Positions 17,543 through 26,276 of a stretch of 64,000 nt of DNA are shown in pieces. Numbering within the stretch: the first letter of the stretch is position 1; every line of letters starts with the position of its first letter. The DNA is from Rossellomorea vietnamensis NBRC 101237 (GTDB lineage: Bacteria > Bacillota > Bacilli > Bacillales > Bacillaceae_B). The stretch is from NCBI RefSeq assembly GCF_001591825.1, contig NZ_BCVQ01000012.1:1-64000 (forward strand). Reading direction: 5' to 3'. Below the pieces are notes generated by a model. That model was not told the origin of the DNA. It saw only the letters and a list, made by a program, of their open reading frames with translations, and ran no database searches. The position numbers and the translations under genes were made by a program.

Positions 17543-18288
17543 AAAATCGACTCCCCCCCTTCTACACTTGCTCCGACTGTGTCACCAGTCATGCCTCCAA
17601 ACCACTTTATGCTCTTCGAGTGAACAAACAGGCAAAATCCGGCCGTTACAATCGTGAAGGCAGCATAAAGAAAAAGGCTATTCAGGACGACGCCTGCCAC
17701 TACGATCCCTATCAATGAGGCCAGCATCCACAAAACATCGTTCCATTTCGTATCTTTACTGAAGCTATACCCCATACCGGATTTATGGGCAGCGGGGATA
17801 AGAATGATACTCACTCCCATGACGATACGGCTGAAAATGGGGATCGACAGCAGAACCAAACAAATCGTAGCAGAATCAGAATAGCGGACGGATTCATATA
17901 TAAATAAAAAGCGGGAGGAGAGCAATACCACTAGAGAGAGGGTACCAAATGCACCGATACGGGGGTCTTTCATGATCTCTAAACGCTTCTTTAGATCCCG
18001 GTAGGAAAAGTAGGCGTCGCTTGCATCCATATAACCGTCCAAATGAATTCCACCGGTAAGGAGAATGGGCATCACCCAAATATAAAATGATAATGCCAAT
18101 GAGCTCATGGGTGTAAAGGATGCCAGTAACACATAACCACTTGAGAGAAACATTCCGATCAATAAACCCAATAAAGGAAATGTGCGTACCATCCATCTCA
18201 TTTCACTTTTTCCAAGCGAGAATTCTTTTCGCACTGGAAGTACCGTGAAAAACTGTATATTAAGGAGTAGACTCTTTACTAATCTCAT
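17500..18288 (-). CDS. cobS: Adenosylcobinamide-GDP ribazoletransferase (cobalamin synthase)
   Basis: Integral membrane enzyme joining adenosylcobinamide-GDP with alpha-ribazole or its phosphate. It has the family N terminus (LLLNIQFFTVLPV), several hydrophobic helices, the acidic motif GGIHLDGYMDASDAYFSYRD that binds divalent metal, and KDPRIGAFG. ATG overlaps the cobU stop (ATGA). 262 residues, normal for CobS. Confidence 0.95.
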   Translation of the reverse strand: MRLVKSLLLNIQFFTVLPVRKEFSLGKSEMRWMVRTFPLLGLLIGMFLSSGYVLLASFTPMSSLALSFYIWVMPILLTGGIHLDGYMDASDAYFSYRDLKKRLEIMKDPRIGAFGTLSLVVLLSSRFLFIYESVRYSDSATICLVLLSIPIFSRIVMGVSIILIPAAHKSGMGYSFSKDTKWNDVLWMLASLIGIVVAGVVLNSLFLYAAFTIVTAGFCLFVHSKSIKWFGGMTGDTVGASVEGGESILWMTIWLLLLFDMV

Positions 18289-18839
18289 TTCATTGAAACC
18301 CCTTTCTTTATAACCGGGATTCCAACCGTCATATCGATCGCTATATACGACTTCTCCACCAATCTTCTATGTAATCTTCCCAGCGTCCTTTGGAATTGGA
18401 GTATTTCGTCTGTTTCAGGTGGAATGTCATGAAATAATTCATTACTTACAACAAGTAATGCTTTTACTCTATCTGCTAATTGAATGACAGATTCATAGAT
18501 AATATCCTCTACATACCTTCCGCCCCCCATATCCCCATTGAACAATTCGTTTGTCAGGAGAGTCGTGAGACAATCTAATAGAACAATGGAATTGGACGGT
18601 ATAGTATCGACGATATCCCCGATAGCCAGTGGCCTTTCAATGGTCGTCCACTTTTCATGAGAAGATCGGCGATCCAGTCGGTGTTTTAAAATCCTTTTTT
18701 CCATTTCTCTGTCCGTACACACTCCACACGCAAGATAGATCAAAATCTCATTCGATGTTTTCAGTTCCGATGCAAGCTTTTCTGCATAGGAACTTTTCCC
18801 GCATCTAACCCCTCCGGTTATAAAAAAAAGTCTTCCCAT
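18285..18839 (-). CDS. cobU: Adenosylcobinamide kinase / guanylyltransferase
   Basis: Phosphorylates adenosylcobinamide and transfers GMP to give adenosylcobinamide-GDP. The P-loop FFITGGVRCGKSSYAEKLA is at residues 4-22, and RILKHRLDRRSSHEKWTTIE holds the region of the guanylylated His in CobU. VVSNELFHDIPP stands where most CobU proteins read SNEVGxGIVP, so the glycine-rich turn is changed. The start follows AAGGAGGC. The second CobU-like gene in this operon retains that turn but has the altered P-loop. Confidence 0.88.
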   Translation of the reverse strand: MGRLFFITGGVRCGKSSYAEKLASELKTSNEILIYLACGVCTDREMEKRILKHRLDRRSSHEKWTTIERPLAIGDIVDTIPSNSIVLLDCLTTLLTNELFNGDMGGGRYVEDIIYESVIQLADRVKALLVVSNELFHDIPPETDEILQFQRTLGRLHRRLVEKSYIAIDMTVGIPVIKKGVSMK

Positions 18840-18875
18840 GCGAAAATGTGCCTCCTTACGATGAAAGCCCTCTTT

Positions 18876-20327
18876 TTAACCCATATAACGTTGGATGGCT
18901 TTTTTTGTTACTTCATAGACTCCTTTGCCGATCAACTTACCTATCGGAGTGATCGGTCCTGCAAATGGTTCGATCTCCCCTTTTTGACTGGAAGCAATCA
19001 GAATGCTGTCTGTAGGCGTTCCGGTTGCAAGGTTTCCGGTTCTTTTGTCCCTTACTTCCATATCATTCAGTGCTTTCACCTTTGCCTCCGTGGAAGTGAC
19101 GAGGGCTTCGATATAGGCCTCATCAGATAAATTCCCATTAATGAAAACCCAGGTATTGATCGTACCCGGTTTAGAATCAATATCATATTGAAAGCTCGTT
19201 GATACATCCATGGCATTTCCGACACCGGCGGTCACGATGACGAAAACCGATTTCCCCATCATCTCAAAACGCTCACATATCATGTTAGACAAATCGAGAG
19301 CCGTCATCATACCGACAGACAAAGACGGATCCAGCTCTTTCGTAATGAGATACTCCTTCATATCTTGTTTGTAATCCCGGCAGTCATAATCAACGGGTAC
19401 CCGTCGGTTCATGAAGTGAGAGTACCAACCAATTCCCGCTCCGATAATACCCGAGGACATACACTTCAACGGGAAAGGGGCAGAATAAAGGATGCAATCT
19501 TCGTTCAATGTCATATACCTTTCATCTAATACCAGGTTCTCAGTGAGGGATCCTTCGGGCACGATCACCATTTGAGGTTTGGCCACCAAAGGATGAGCCT
19601 GTTTCTGGACCTTTGTTTGATAGACTTCTTCGATATGTTCTTCTTTCAACACTTCTTCCGGATGATGGAGAAGTTTCGTTGTGCCCTGGTCCAGTAAGAG
19701 TAAACGGTCACAGTATAGGCTCGCTAAATTCAAATCGTGAAAAATGGCCACGACCGTTAATGTCCCTTGATCTGTTTGACTTTTAATCAAATCCAATAGT
19801 GACTTCTGGTAGGAAAGATCAAGATGATTAGTCGGCTCATCCAGAAGGAGGATGTGAGGTTCCTGGGCTAGAGCCTGTGCCAGGAACACCCGTTGTCGCT
19901 CACCACCTGACAATTCATGAAGGTAACGATATTGAAACGCAGAAATTCCCGTCTGCTCCATCACTTTGTCCACCATCTCTTTGTCCCGGTCGGTCGTACC
20001 CTTAAAGAAACCTTTCTGGTGAGCATATCTTCCAAGCATCACCGTCTCCCTCACTTGATACGAAAATGCTTCAGTCGATATCTGGGGCAATACTGCGACA
20101 TGGGTAGCCAATTCTCTCGAAGAAAACTGATCAAGCGGCTTTCCCTCCAAGGTAATCACTCCATCCATCAAAGGAAGGAGACCCGTCATCGCTTTCAGTA
20201 ACGTCGTTTTACCACTTCCATTTGGGCCAAGTATTCCAAAGAACTCTCCCTTGTCAATATGAAAATTCATGTCTTCCACGATCTTTTGATCGCCGTAGCC
20301 TACTGACACCCCGTTTACATCGATCAT
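18876..20327 (-). CDS. btuD: Corrinoid ABC transporter ATPase fused to CbiZ amidohydrolase
   Basis: A 483-residue fusion. The first 255 residues are an ABC ATPase: Walker A GPNGSGKTT (about 34-42), signature LSGGERQRVFLAQALAQ, Walker [14 protein letters not shown], and the His switch in VVAIFHDLNLA. From about residue 275 a CbiZ domain follows (APFPLKCMSSGIIGAGIGW, VTAGVGNAMD, GTPTDSILIA), which removes the nucleotide-loop side of non-cognate corrinoids so that cobinamide can be reused. B. subtilis YvrA has the same design. The ATG overlaps the btuC stop. Import and remodelling are thus linked in one polypeptide. Confidence 0.92.
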   Translation of the reverse strand: MIDVNGVSVGYGDQKIVEDMNFHIDKGEFFGILGPNGSGKTTLLKAMTGLLPLMDGVITLEGKPLDQFSSRELATHVAVLPQISTEAFSYQVRETVMLGRYAHQKGFFKGTTDRDKEMVDKVMEQTGISAFQYRYLHELSGGERQRVFLAQALAQEPHILLLDEPTNHLDLSYQKSLLDLIKSQTDQGTLTVVAIFHDLNLASLYCDRLLLLDQGTTKLLHHPEEVLKEEHIEEVYQTKVQKQAHPLVAKPQMVIVPEGSLTENLVLDERYMTLNEDCILYSAPFPLKCMSSGIIGAGIGWYSHFMNRRVPVDYDCRDYKQDMKEYLITKELDPSLSVGMMTALDLSNMICERFEMMGKSVFVIVTAGVGNAMDVSTSFQYDIDSKPGTINTWVFINGNLSDEAYIEALVTSTEAKVKALNDMEVRDKRTGNLATGTPTDSILIASSQKGEIEPFAGPITPIGKLIGKGVYEVTKKAIQRYMG

Positions 20328-21382
20328 GTTGAAAGACCCCTTTTCTTTAAAAGAATATAAGCAAACATCGGTGCGCCGATCAAGGCGGTGATCACTCCAA
20401 TCGGAAGTTCTGTCGGAGCGATGATCGTTCTTGAAAGCAGATCGGCGAGAACGAGGAACCCTCCTCCTACAAGGATTGATAGGGGAAGGAGATGCTTGTG
20501 ATCATGTCCGATCATTCTTCGCAGAAAATGAGGAACCACAAGGCCGACAAATCCGATCGTTCCGGACACGGCCACTGCTGCCCCCGTCAGGATGCTTCCG
20601 GCAATCAAAATGATCAGCTTCCTTTTTTGAACCGAGATACCGATATGACGGGCCTGTTCCTCCCCGAAGCTCATGCCGTTCAATTCCTTGCTGTTCAGGA
20701 GGAGCAACACCACCCCAATAAGGAAGAAAGGCAAGATGATCGCAATGTAATCCCACCCTCTCATGGATACACTTCCAAGAAGCCAGCCGATGATCTGCCT
20801 CAGTTCCTCACCTGTGAGTGCGATCATCAAGGAAATCACCGAGCCCAGAAACGAGCTGAAGATGATTCCTGTCAGTATAATGGTTTCGACCTTCATGGTC
20901 CTTTCAACCTTTTGTGCGAACCATAATACGAGAAATACGGTGATGATCGAACAAACAATACTGAAAAAGGGAAGCGTAAACTTCCCGATGAAAGGGATGC
21001 TCCAATGGAAAAACAATGTGATGACCGCCCCGACCGATGCACCTGATGACACTCCCAATGTGTAGGGATCAGCCAGAGGATTGCGTAACAGCCCTTGAAA
21101 AGAAGCTCCGGCAATGGCTAAGGAGCTGCCGACCAATAGAGCCAACAATACTCTTGGAAGCCGGATCGTATAGACAATGTTCACAAACATGGGATTAACC
21201 GTATCAGGCATTTGAAAACCGAACCACTTATAACCGACGATGTATAGGATATCCATCGGTGGAATGGCTATTGTACCGATCGAAACACCTGCAAGCACCG
21301 CCGTGAGTATAAATAGCCCTGCCAATCCGTATGTGATCCCTATCTTATTCTGCAAATACCTCTGGATAGATCGACTTTGCAA
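20324..21382 (-). CDS. btuC: Corrinoid ABC transporter permease (FecCD family)
   Basis: Membrane subunit of 352 residues with about ten hydrophobic helices. Family motifs include TIRLPRVLLALLVGSSLAIAG, NPLADPYTLGVSSGASVGA and the coupling helix region AVAVSGTIGFVGLVVPH. A TTG at 21382 follows a GGAG; the first 38 bases overlap the end of btuF. FecCD permeases also move iron-siderophores; the B12 riboswitch and neighbours decide for corrinoids. Confidence 0.9.
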   Translation of the reverse strand: MQSRSIQRYLQNKIGITYGLAGLFILTAVLAGVSIGTIAIPPMDILYIVGYKWFGFQMPDTVNPMFVNIVYTIRLPRVLLALLVGSSLAIAGASFQGLLRNPLADPYTLGVSSGASVGAVITLFFHWSIPFIGKFTLPFFSIVCSIITVFLVLWFAQKVERTMKVETIILTGIIFSSFLGSVISLMIALTGEELRQIIGWLLGSVSMRGWDYIAIILPFFLIGVVLLLLNSKELNGMSFGEEQARHIGISVQKRKLIILIAGSILTGAAVAVSGTIGFVGLVVPHFLRRMIGHDHKHLLPLSILVGGGFLVLADLLSRTIIAPTELPIGVITALIGAPMFAYILLKKRGLST

Positions 21383-22310
21383 TTTCCTCTACTCCTTCAA
21401 CCAATCTTGGACCTGTCCGTGTGACTAAATCAGAATGGACATCGTGAACATCCCCATTCTTAACTGCCGTCACATCTTCCCATCCTTTTCTTCCCATGAT
21501 CTGTTCTTTCGGATTTTCACTGTAATAACCATATGTAGTGATGATTGAATCAGGGTTAGACGAGATGACCGCTTCCTGGTTCACCTGTACCCAGCCTTCC
21601 TGCTCGCTCATGACATTTTCAGCATTGACCATAGATAGCATTTGATCGATGAACGTGTTCTTACCTGTTGAATAAATGTCAGGGGAAGGCGAAACTTCCA
21701 CATAGACTCTTTTCTTTTCCGTTACTTCACTTGCTTTTTCCTGGATGGATTTTAAATCTGATTTCATTTCTGAGACAACGGAATCTGCCTGTTCTTTTTT
21801 ACCGACTAGTGTCCCTATGTCCTGAATTGTGTTATATACTTCTTCAAAGCTTTTAGCATCTTGAACGATGAATACATTCACCCCTGCATCTTTCAGTTGA
21901 TTCAAACCTTCTTCTGCTGACTTTGCTGTAGATTCATGGGCAAGGACCAGGTCCGGATCTAAGCCGACGATTTTCTCTACGTTAAACTCCATTCCACCAA
22001 TCTTCTCTTTATCGGCGGCTTCTTTCGGGAAGTTATCAAAGTCTGACACCCCGACGATTTCATTATTGAGCCCAAGCTCGAATAAAATCTCCGTATTACT
22101 GGGAATTAACGAAACGATATGTTTAGGTTGTTCTTCCAGGGTGACTTTATTATCAAGCGCGTCATTCAATGATAAAGGATATCCGGATTCATTTTGGTTT
22201 ACTTCTGCTATTTCCTTTTTCTTCGTTTGTTCCCCGTCATTCGTTCCGCATGCTGTCAGGAATCCGATGGCTACCAACAATGCAAGTAAGGCTTTTACTG
22301 TGTGTTTCAT
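21345..22310 (-). CDS. btuF: Corrinoid-binding lipoprotein
   Basis: Substrate-binding protein of a type II ABC importer. The N terminus is a lipoprotein signal with lipobox LTAC (Cys 21), then a linker and the two-lobed periplasmic-binding fold of BtuF/FhuD: IVSLIPSNTEILFELGL, ADKEKIGGMEFNVEKIVGLDPDLVLA. The ATG follows CAGGAGGAATAAAA. It is first in the operon, directly behind the riboswitch. 321 residues. Confidence 0.92.
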   Translation of the reverse strand: MKHTVKALLALLVAIGFLTACGTNDGEQTKKKEIAEVNQNESGYPLSLNDALDNKVTLEEQPKHIVSLIPSNTEILFELGLNNEIVGVSDFDNFPKEAADKEKIGGMEFNVEKIVGLDPDLVLAHESTAKSAEEGLNQLKDAGVNVFIVQDAKSFEEVYNTIQDIGTLVGKKEQADSVVSEMKSDLKSIQEKASEVTEKKRVYVEVSPSPDIYSTGKNTFIDQMLSMVNAENVMSEQEGWVQVNQEAVISSNPDSIITTYGYYSENPKEQIMGRKGWEDVTAVKNGDVHDVHSDLVTRTGPRLVEGVEEIAKSIYPEVFAE

Positions 22311-22344
22311 TTTTATTCCTCCTGTTGATTAACATTTTGACAGA

Positions 22345-22376
22345 CAAAAAAACATCTCCAGTGGACTAGAGATGTT
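22345..22376 (-). terminator. Expression-platform terminator of the B12 riboswitch
   Basis: On the minus strand AACATCTC, a ten-base loop and GAGATGTT, followed by a run of T, lies between aptamer and btuF. It should form when the aptamer is bound and stop transcription of the operon. Confidence 0.78.
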
Positions 22377-22454
22377 GTGTAAGATGCATATATAGGTTTA
22401 TATTCAATGAACCATGCATATTACACCTTTCTATCCGCGTAGAATTGGTGCGCT

Positions 22455-22640
22455 TAAAATCAGGCAGGTCTCCTGGCTCATGGTCATAGTTTGCTGATAC
22501 CTTCCCGTGCATGTTTGCACAGTGGTAAATGTTCAGCTCACTACCATTTACAGTGGCGGGACCGCGTTGGATTTACACCAACTTCCCTATTAAGAAGCTA
22601 AGAAGAATCACATCTTACACTTCACCTGATTTCGTAACGT
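22455..22640 (-). promoter_or_regulatory. Cobalamin (AdoCbl) riboswitch aptamer
   Basis: The minus strand carries the B12-box AGCCAGGAGACCTGCCTGA (22461-22480 region), GCCACTG (22551-22557) and GGGAAGTTGGTGTAAATCC (22567-22588), the conserved blocks of the class in the expected order. It lies upstream of btuF and should repress the salvage operon when adenosylcobalamin is plentiful. Confidence 0.95.
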
Positions 22641-22663
22641 ATGAAATTGTTCCGTTCAAAAGA

Positions 22664-22692
22664 ATTATACACAAATTCCATCCGTTAGGAAA
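22664..22692 (-). promoter_or_regulatory. Sigma-A promoter of the B12 operon
   Basis: On the minus strand TTTCCT, 17 bases, then a perfect TATAAT, just upstream of the aptamer. Confidence 0.6.
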
Positions 22693-22863
22693 TGTATTTT
22701 AATGAATTTGTTGAAAATTGTAGAAAAAGATTAATCGTAAAGTCGGCACAGCTGAAGCAGACAAGCTATTTTGATTGTTCCTTTTAATCTTTCATGGTAG
22801 AATCTGTTCAAGCTATTGCTTTACTGCTTTAGAGGAGTACATATGGTACAGGAGGTTTGCTAA

Positions 22864-23394
22864 ATGAATGATAGAGAAGTCGCTACTTTTGCAGGCGGAT
22901 GTTTTTGGTGCATGGTAAAGCCGTTCGATGAGCTGCCGGGGATTATTGATGTCGTATCGGGATATTCTGGAGGTCATCTTGAAAATCCTTCATATGAGGA
23001 TATTAAAGCCGGTGGCAGCGGACATTATGAAGTGGTTCAGATCACCTATGATCCCGCTCTGTTTCCTTATGAAAGGCTATTGGAGTTATACTGGCCTCAG
23101 ATTGACCCGACTGATGACGGTGGTCAATTCCACGATCGCGGTGAACAGTATCGAACAGCTATCTTCTATCACAATGAACACCAGAAACAATTGGCTGAAG
23201 AGTCAAAACACACGATTGAAGAAAGCGGGCGATTCAAGAAGCCGATCGTCACCAAAGTCCTTCCTGCCTCAACCTTTTATCCGGCAGAAGAGTATCATCA
23301 AAAGTTCTACAAAACGAATCCGGAGGAATACAAACAAGATCGCGCAAAGTCAGGGCGCGATGAATTCATAGATGGACATTGGAAAAACAAATAG
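22864..23394 (+). CDS. msrA: Peptide-methionine (S)-S-oxide reductase
   Basis: Repairs the S form of methionine sulfoxide in proteins. The active-site segment [16 protein letters not shown] holds the catalytic Cys near residue 13, and [32 protein letters not shown] is the typical continuation (cited in part). [12 protein letters not shown] near the C terminus is also conserved. The ATG follows CAGGAGGTTTGCTAA. 176 residues. No msrB beside it. Confidence 0.95.
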   Translation: MNDREVATFAGGCFWCMVKPFDELPGIIDVVSGYSGGHLENPSYEDIKAGGSGHYEVVQITYDPALFPYERLLELYWPQIDPTDDGGQFHDRGEQYRTAIFYHNEHQKQLAEESKHTIEESGRFKKPIVTKVLPASTFYPAEEYHQKFYKTNPEEYKQDRAKSGRDEFIDGHWKNK

Positions 23395-23401
23395 TGGCAT
23401 G

Positions 23402-23447
23402 AAAAAAACTTCTTTCGCCAAACTAATGGCTAGAAAGGAGTTTTTTT
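23402..23447 (+). terminator. Hairpin and T-run between msrA and the small gene
   Basis: An imperfect stem joins AAAAACTTCTTTCGCCA to TGGCTAGAAAGGAGTTTTT and is followed by seven T. The descending arm contains AAAGGAG, the ribosome binding site of the next ORF. Confidence 0.65.
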
Positions 23448-23651
23448 ATGAAGAAATCCGACAAGGCGAAAGATGATAAAGAACAAGTGATAGGATTCTC
23501 TGGACAGGGAAAAGTGGTTAATTTCTTTGACCCTTATCCTGATGAGAAGGATGAAAACGCAAATAACTCGGATACCGTCGATCCCATCCATCCCAATGAG
23601 ACTTTAGCTAAAAAACGCCCTATGCGTATCATGGGTAAATATTATGGTTAG
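23448..23651 (+). CDS. Small hydrophilic protein of unknown function (67 aa)
   Basis: No family recognised with certainty. The protein is highly charged, Lys-rich at the N terminus and acidic in the middle (DPYPDEKDENANNSD), with a basic tail ending MRIMGKYYG; there is no TM helix and no Cys. The ATG is placed by AAAGGAG eight bases upstream, within the descending arm of the hairpin after msrA. It precedes the glycosyltransferase gene by 42 bases on the same strand. Confidence 0.6.
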   Translation: MKKSDKAKDDKEQVIGFSGQGKVVNFFDPYPDEKDENANNSDTVDPIHPNETLAKKRPMRIMGKYYG

Positions 23652-23693
23652 AATGGCGATACAGCAGAATTTTGTCAAAGAAGGTGAAAACAA

Positions 23694-24809
23694 ATGTATT
23701 TCTGGATTGTCGCATTGGGCCTTACCATTTTCCTTTTTACGAGAATTCCGACAGTGAAGAATTCTGTTCATGTACGGAATAGTTATCTGGTCAAGAAATG
23801 TTCCATCATCATTCCTGCAAGAAATGAAGAAAAGACGATCGGGAGGCTTTTATCCAGTATTCGGATGCAGTTCATACAGCCATTGGAAGTCATTGTTGTG
23901 AATGATGGATCAACAGATCAAACGAAGGCTATTGCCTTAAACGAGGGTGCAATTGTAATTGATGCACCCCCTTTGCCTAATGGATGGAACGGAAAATCAT
24001 GGGCATGCTGGAATGGAGCAAAAGAGTCTAAAGGAGAATTCCTATTGTTTGTAGATAGTGATACCTGGTTCGAACAAGCAGGTCTGTTAAAGATATGCGA
24101 AACGTATAAAATGCAACAATGTCAAGGAGTATTGACCATTCATCCGTTTCATAAAATGGAATCCTTTCATGAAACATTCTCCATGCTGTTTCATTTAATG
24201 GTGTTTGCCTCAACCAGTATCACCCATCTCTTTTCATGGTTGTGCACGCCTTCAGGCGGTTTCGGGCAATTTTTCTTATGTTCGAGGCCCGTTTATGAGC
24301 GAGTCGGAGGTCATGAAGCCATCAAAGGGGAAATGGTGGAACATTTTGCCTTGAGTAAATGGGCGAAGAAATGCGGGGAATCGGTAGAAGCGGTAAGTGG
24401 CAGGAATGCCATTTCCATGAGGATGTATGGGGAAGGAATAGGTGATGTATTCAACGGGTGGTCAAAGAGCTTCGCTTCAGGAGCTAAGTCGACAAACATC
24501 CTACTCCTGGGGCTTTCTTCTTTGTGGATGGCTTCGCTTATTACGCTGGTCATTCACTCACCGGATATGATTTGGGAATATCCCTATTTATTTATCATCC
24601 AATACATCCTATTAGGGGGTTATTTCTATTTCTTAGTGAGAAGAATCGGTAATTTCAGCGTGTTCGAGACATTATTATTTCCAATTCACATCCTATTTTT
24701 CCTAGCGACCTTTCTTCATTCATTTTTGAATACCTTTTTCAGGAAAAGGACCACTTGGAAAGATCGTTATGTATATATAGAGAAAGGAAAGAACGAGAAG
24801 ATGAAATGA
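23694..24809 (+). CDS. Family 2 glycosyltransferase, CrtQ-like
   Basis: Membrane-bound GT2 glycosyltransferase of 371 residues. An N-terminal TM segment (1-16) is followed by the GT-A domain: IIIPARNEEKTIGRLL, VVNDGSTDQT, DAPPLPNGWNGKSWACWNGA and the metal-binding LFVDSDTW. Two or three TM helices occupy the C-terminal third. The PPLPxGWxGKSWAC segment is characteristic of diaponeurosporenoate glycosyltransferases (CrtQ), but no other carotenoid gene is in the window, so the acceptor is uncertain. The start follows GAAGGTGAAAACAA. Confidence 0.83.
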   Translation: MYFWIVALGLTIFLFTRIPTVKNSVHVRNSYLVKKCSIIIPARNEEKTIGRLLSSIRMQFIQPLEVIVVNDGSTDQTKAIALNEGAIVIDAPPLPNGWNGKSWACWNGAKESKGEFLLFVDSDTWFEQAGLLKICETYKMQQCQGVLTIHPFHKMESFHETFSMLFHLMVFASTSITHLFSWLCTPSGGFGQFFLCSRPVYERVGGHEAIKGEMVEHFALSKWAKKCGESVEAVSGRNAISMRMYGEGIGDVFNGWSKSFASGAKSTNILLLGLSSLWMASLITLVIHSPDMIWEYPYLFIIQYILLGGYFYFLVRRIGNFSVFETLLFPIHILFFLATFLHSFLNTFFRKRTTWKDRYVYIEKGKNEKMK

Positions 24810-24990
24810 TCCTGTTAGTGAATATTACTTCACAAACATATACCTGCACCACTCGCCAAGTCACCACATTTTTAAGAATGTTACAAATCATACATACATT
24901 TCTATGAATTTGCGCATTTTATTAATAAGAACCGAGGAAGTCCTCCACGAATGATAAGCCGTTAATCCCTTGATTTGCTCGGTTCCCCCC

Positions 24991-26052
24991 TTATTCCGTC
25001 ACTTCTTCCATAAATAAAAACGGCTCATTTGTATCGAACTTCCCTGACATTTTCCGGACGGGAATATCTCTTCCCCTGACCCATTCCTGAAAGTCCACCA
25101 CCAATCCATCGGAACTTTCCCCGAAGCCGATTAAGCATCTTAGTGATGTACATTCAAAGACACATGTATGAATCGTCCCTGCCCAAGCATCATACGCTTT
25201 CTTGAAAATCGGGCTGTCTCCCCGGTTAAACAGTTTGAATGCCCCATCTATGGTTAATTCCTTTTCTTGTTCTGAATGTAACAGGTCCAGCCTTTTTTGA
25301 GAGTCCCTTACATAATGTCGGTTATCCTTTTTCATATGATTCATTTGAAAATGGTTGGTACAACTTAAGGTTGAATGGTGATACACCCCTATTCCCCTCG
25401 GAGAAGCTTCTACCACAGCAGCTTTGCCACCTTGGTCATATAAAGAATAATTGAAACTGTGTCGGTGAGGCAGCCTGCGCAACACTTCGATGGCCTCGTC
25501 TGTATTCTTACATGTGTCCAGGAGGATGCGGGCGATTGTCGTACAAATGAATCCATCTCCCGGCTTTATTCGATTCACGAAATGAAAACCAACTGCCAAT
25601 CCTTTTTCGTTCAACCCGTCAATCCGTCCGATTCCCCTTCCTGAAAATCCGATAGATGCATAGCCCCCCGCAGGCTCGACGAGTAACAGCCGGCCTTCAT
25701 ATGTTTTCGGGTGATAATCATAATTCCTCACGTATATACCGTCTTTGGCCAATGACGAACATCCTGACTCCTTCCATTCCTGCTGAAATCCCGAATATTC
25801 ATGTATGGTATCTTCCAATGACCACTGTAAACCATGGGATAGTCCATTTAATTCATCCCATAATCCCGGTGCAAATTGCCGGAGTAGTCCCTCGACTTCA
25901 AGCAGCTTTACATTATAATCTCTCAATGACTTCTTTCGTCTCTTTTCATGATGAGAATAGAGTGGCGACTGCCGAAGTTTCTGTCCGAATCGAACACCAA
26001 TCTCATAATAGGTCCCTCTGGACTGCAATACGTCTACCACAACCTCTTTCAT
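24991..26052 (-). CDS. C45-type acyltransferase / Ntn hydrolase
   Basis: Related to acyl-CoA:6-aminopenicillanic acid acyltransferases and other C45 peptidase-like Ntn hydrolases. The expected self-cleavage site is Gly-Cys in EWKESGCSSLAKDGIYVRNY (Cys near residue 98), which would free an N-terminal nucleophile Cys. GLNEKGLAVGF and NYDYHP further support the fold. Length 353, normal. The ATG follows AAAGGGGCG. Natural substrates of bacterial members are mostly unknown. No terminator beyond a long-looped inverted repeat at 24929-24989. Confidence 0.82.
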   Translation of the reverse strand: MKEVVVDVLQSRGTYYEIGVRFGQKLRQSPLYSHHEKRRKKSLRDYNVKLLEVEGLLRQFAPGLWDELNGLSHGLQWSLEDTIHEYSGFQQEWKESGCSSLAKDGIYVRNYDYHPKTYEGRLLLVEPAGGYASIGFSGRGIGRIDGLNEKGLAVGFHFVNRIKPGDGFICTTIARILLDTCKNTDEAIEVLRRLPHRHSFNYSLYDQGGKAAVVEASPRGIGVYHHSTLSCTNHFQMNHMKKDNRHYVRDSQKRLDLLHSEQEKELTIDGAFKLFNRGDSPIFKKAYDAWAGTIHTCVFECTSLRCLIGFGESSDGLVVDFQEWVRGRDIPVRKMSGKFDTNEPFLFMEEVTE

Positions 26053-26159
26053 TGTTCCACGCCCCTTTCTGCGAATAAAGGATAATGTCGAATAAATATC
26101 TTCTTCTTTTTCTCCCTGTTATGCTACACTTGATTCATAAAATACGAGGAGGAAATATC

Positions 26160-26219
26160 ATGCAAAAAACATTCAAAACACTTTCACTATTTCAAGAAGG
26201 AGTGAACGTTCTGAATTAA
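26160..26219 (+). CDS. Leader peptide of the MFS exporter (19 aa)
   Basis: A tiny ORF, MQKTFKTLSLFQEGVNVLN, starts eight bases after a strong GAGGAGGAAATATC site and ends 57 bases before the MFS start. Its codons 12-15 carry AAGAAGGAG, complementary to CTCCTTCTT just downstream. Size, position and overlap with alternative structures match regulatory leader peptides of inducible resistance genes. No homologue is known to me. Confidence 0.68.
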   Translation: MQKTFKTLSLFQEGVNVLN

Positions 26220-26269
26220 TGAAACGACGCTCCTTCTTCCGGTATATATAAAAACACAGGAAGCAGGAG
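26194..26269 (+). promoter_or_regulatory. Putative translational attenuator of the MFS gene
   Basis: Segment 2, CTCCTTCTTCC (26230-26240), can pair with segment 1, AAGAAGGAG, inside the leader ORF (26194-26202; 9 bp, plus CGTT/AACG inside the loop). It can instead pair with segment 3, GGAAGCAGGAG (26259-26269; 10 of 11 positions), which contains the MFS ribosome binding site. The two pairings are mutually exclusive, so ribosome position on the leader could decide access to the MFS start. Confidence 0.6.
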
Positions 26270-26276
26270 ACAAATT

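Noticed and set aside
20492-20926. Plus-strand ORF of 144 aa opposite btuC
   Set aside because: Antisense frame of a hydrophobic permease gene, with composition typical of such shadows.
24929-24989. Inverted repeat AACCGAG/CTCGGTT as a regulatory RNA
   Set aside because: Only seven base pairs closing a loop of over 40 bases and no T-run; too weak to call.
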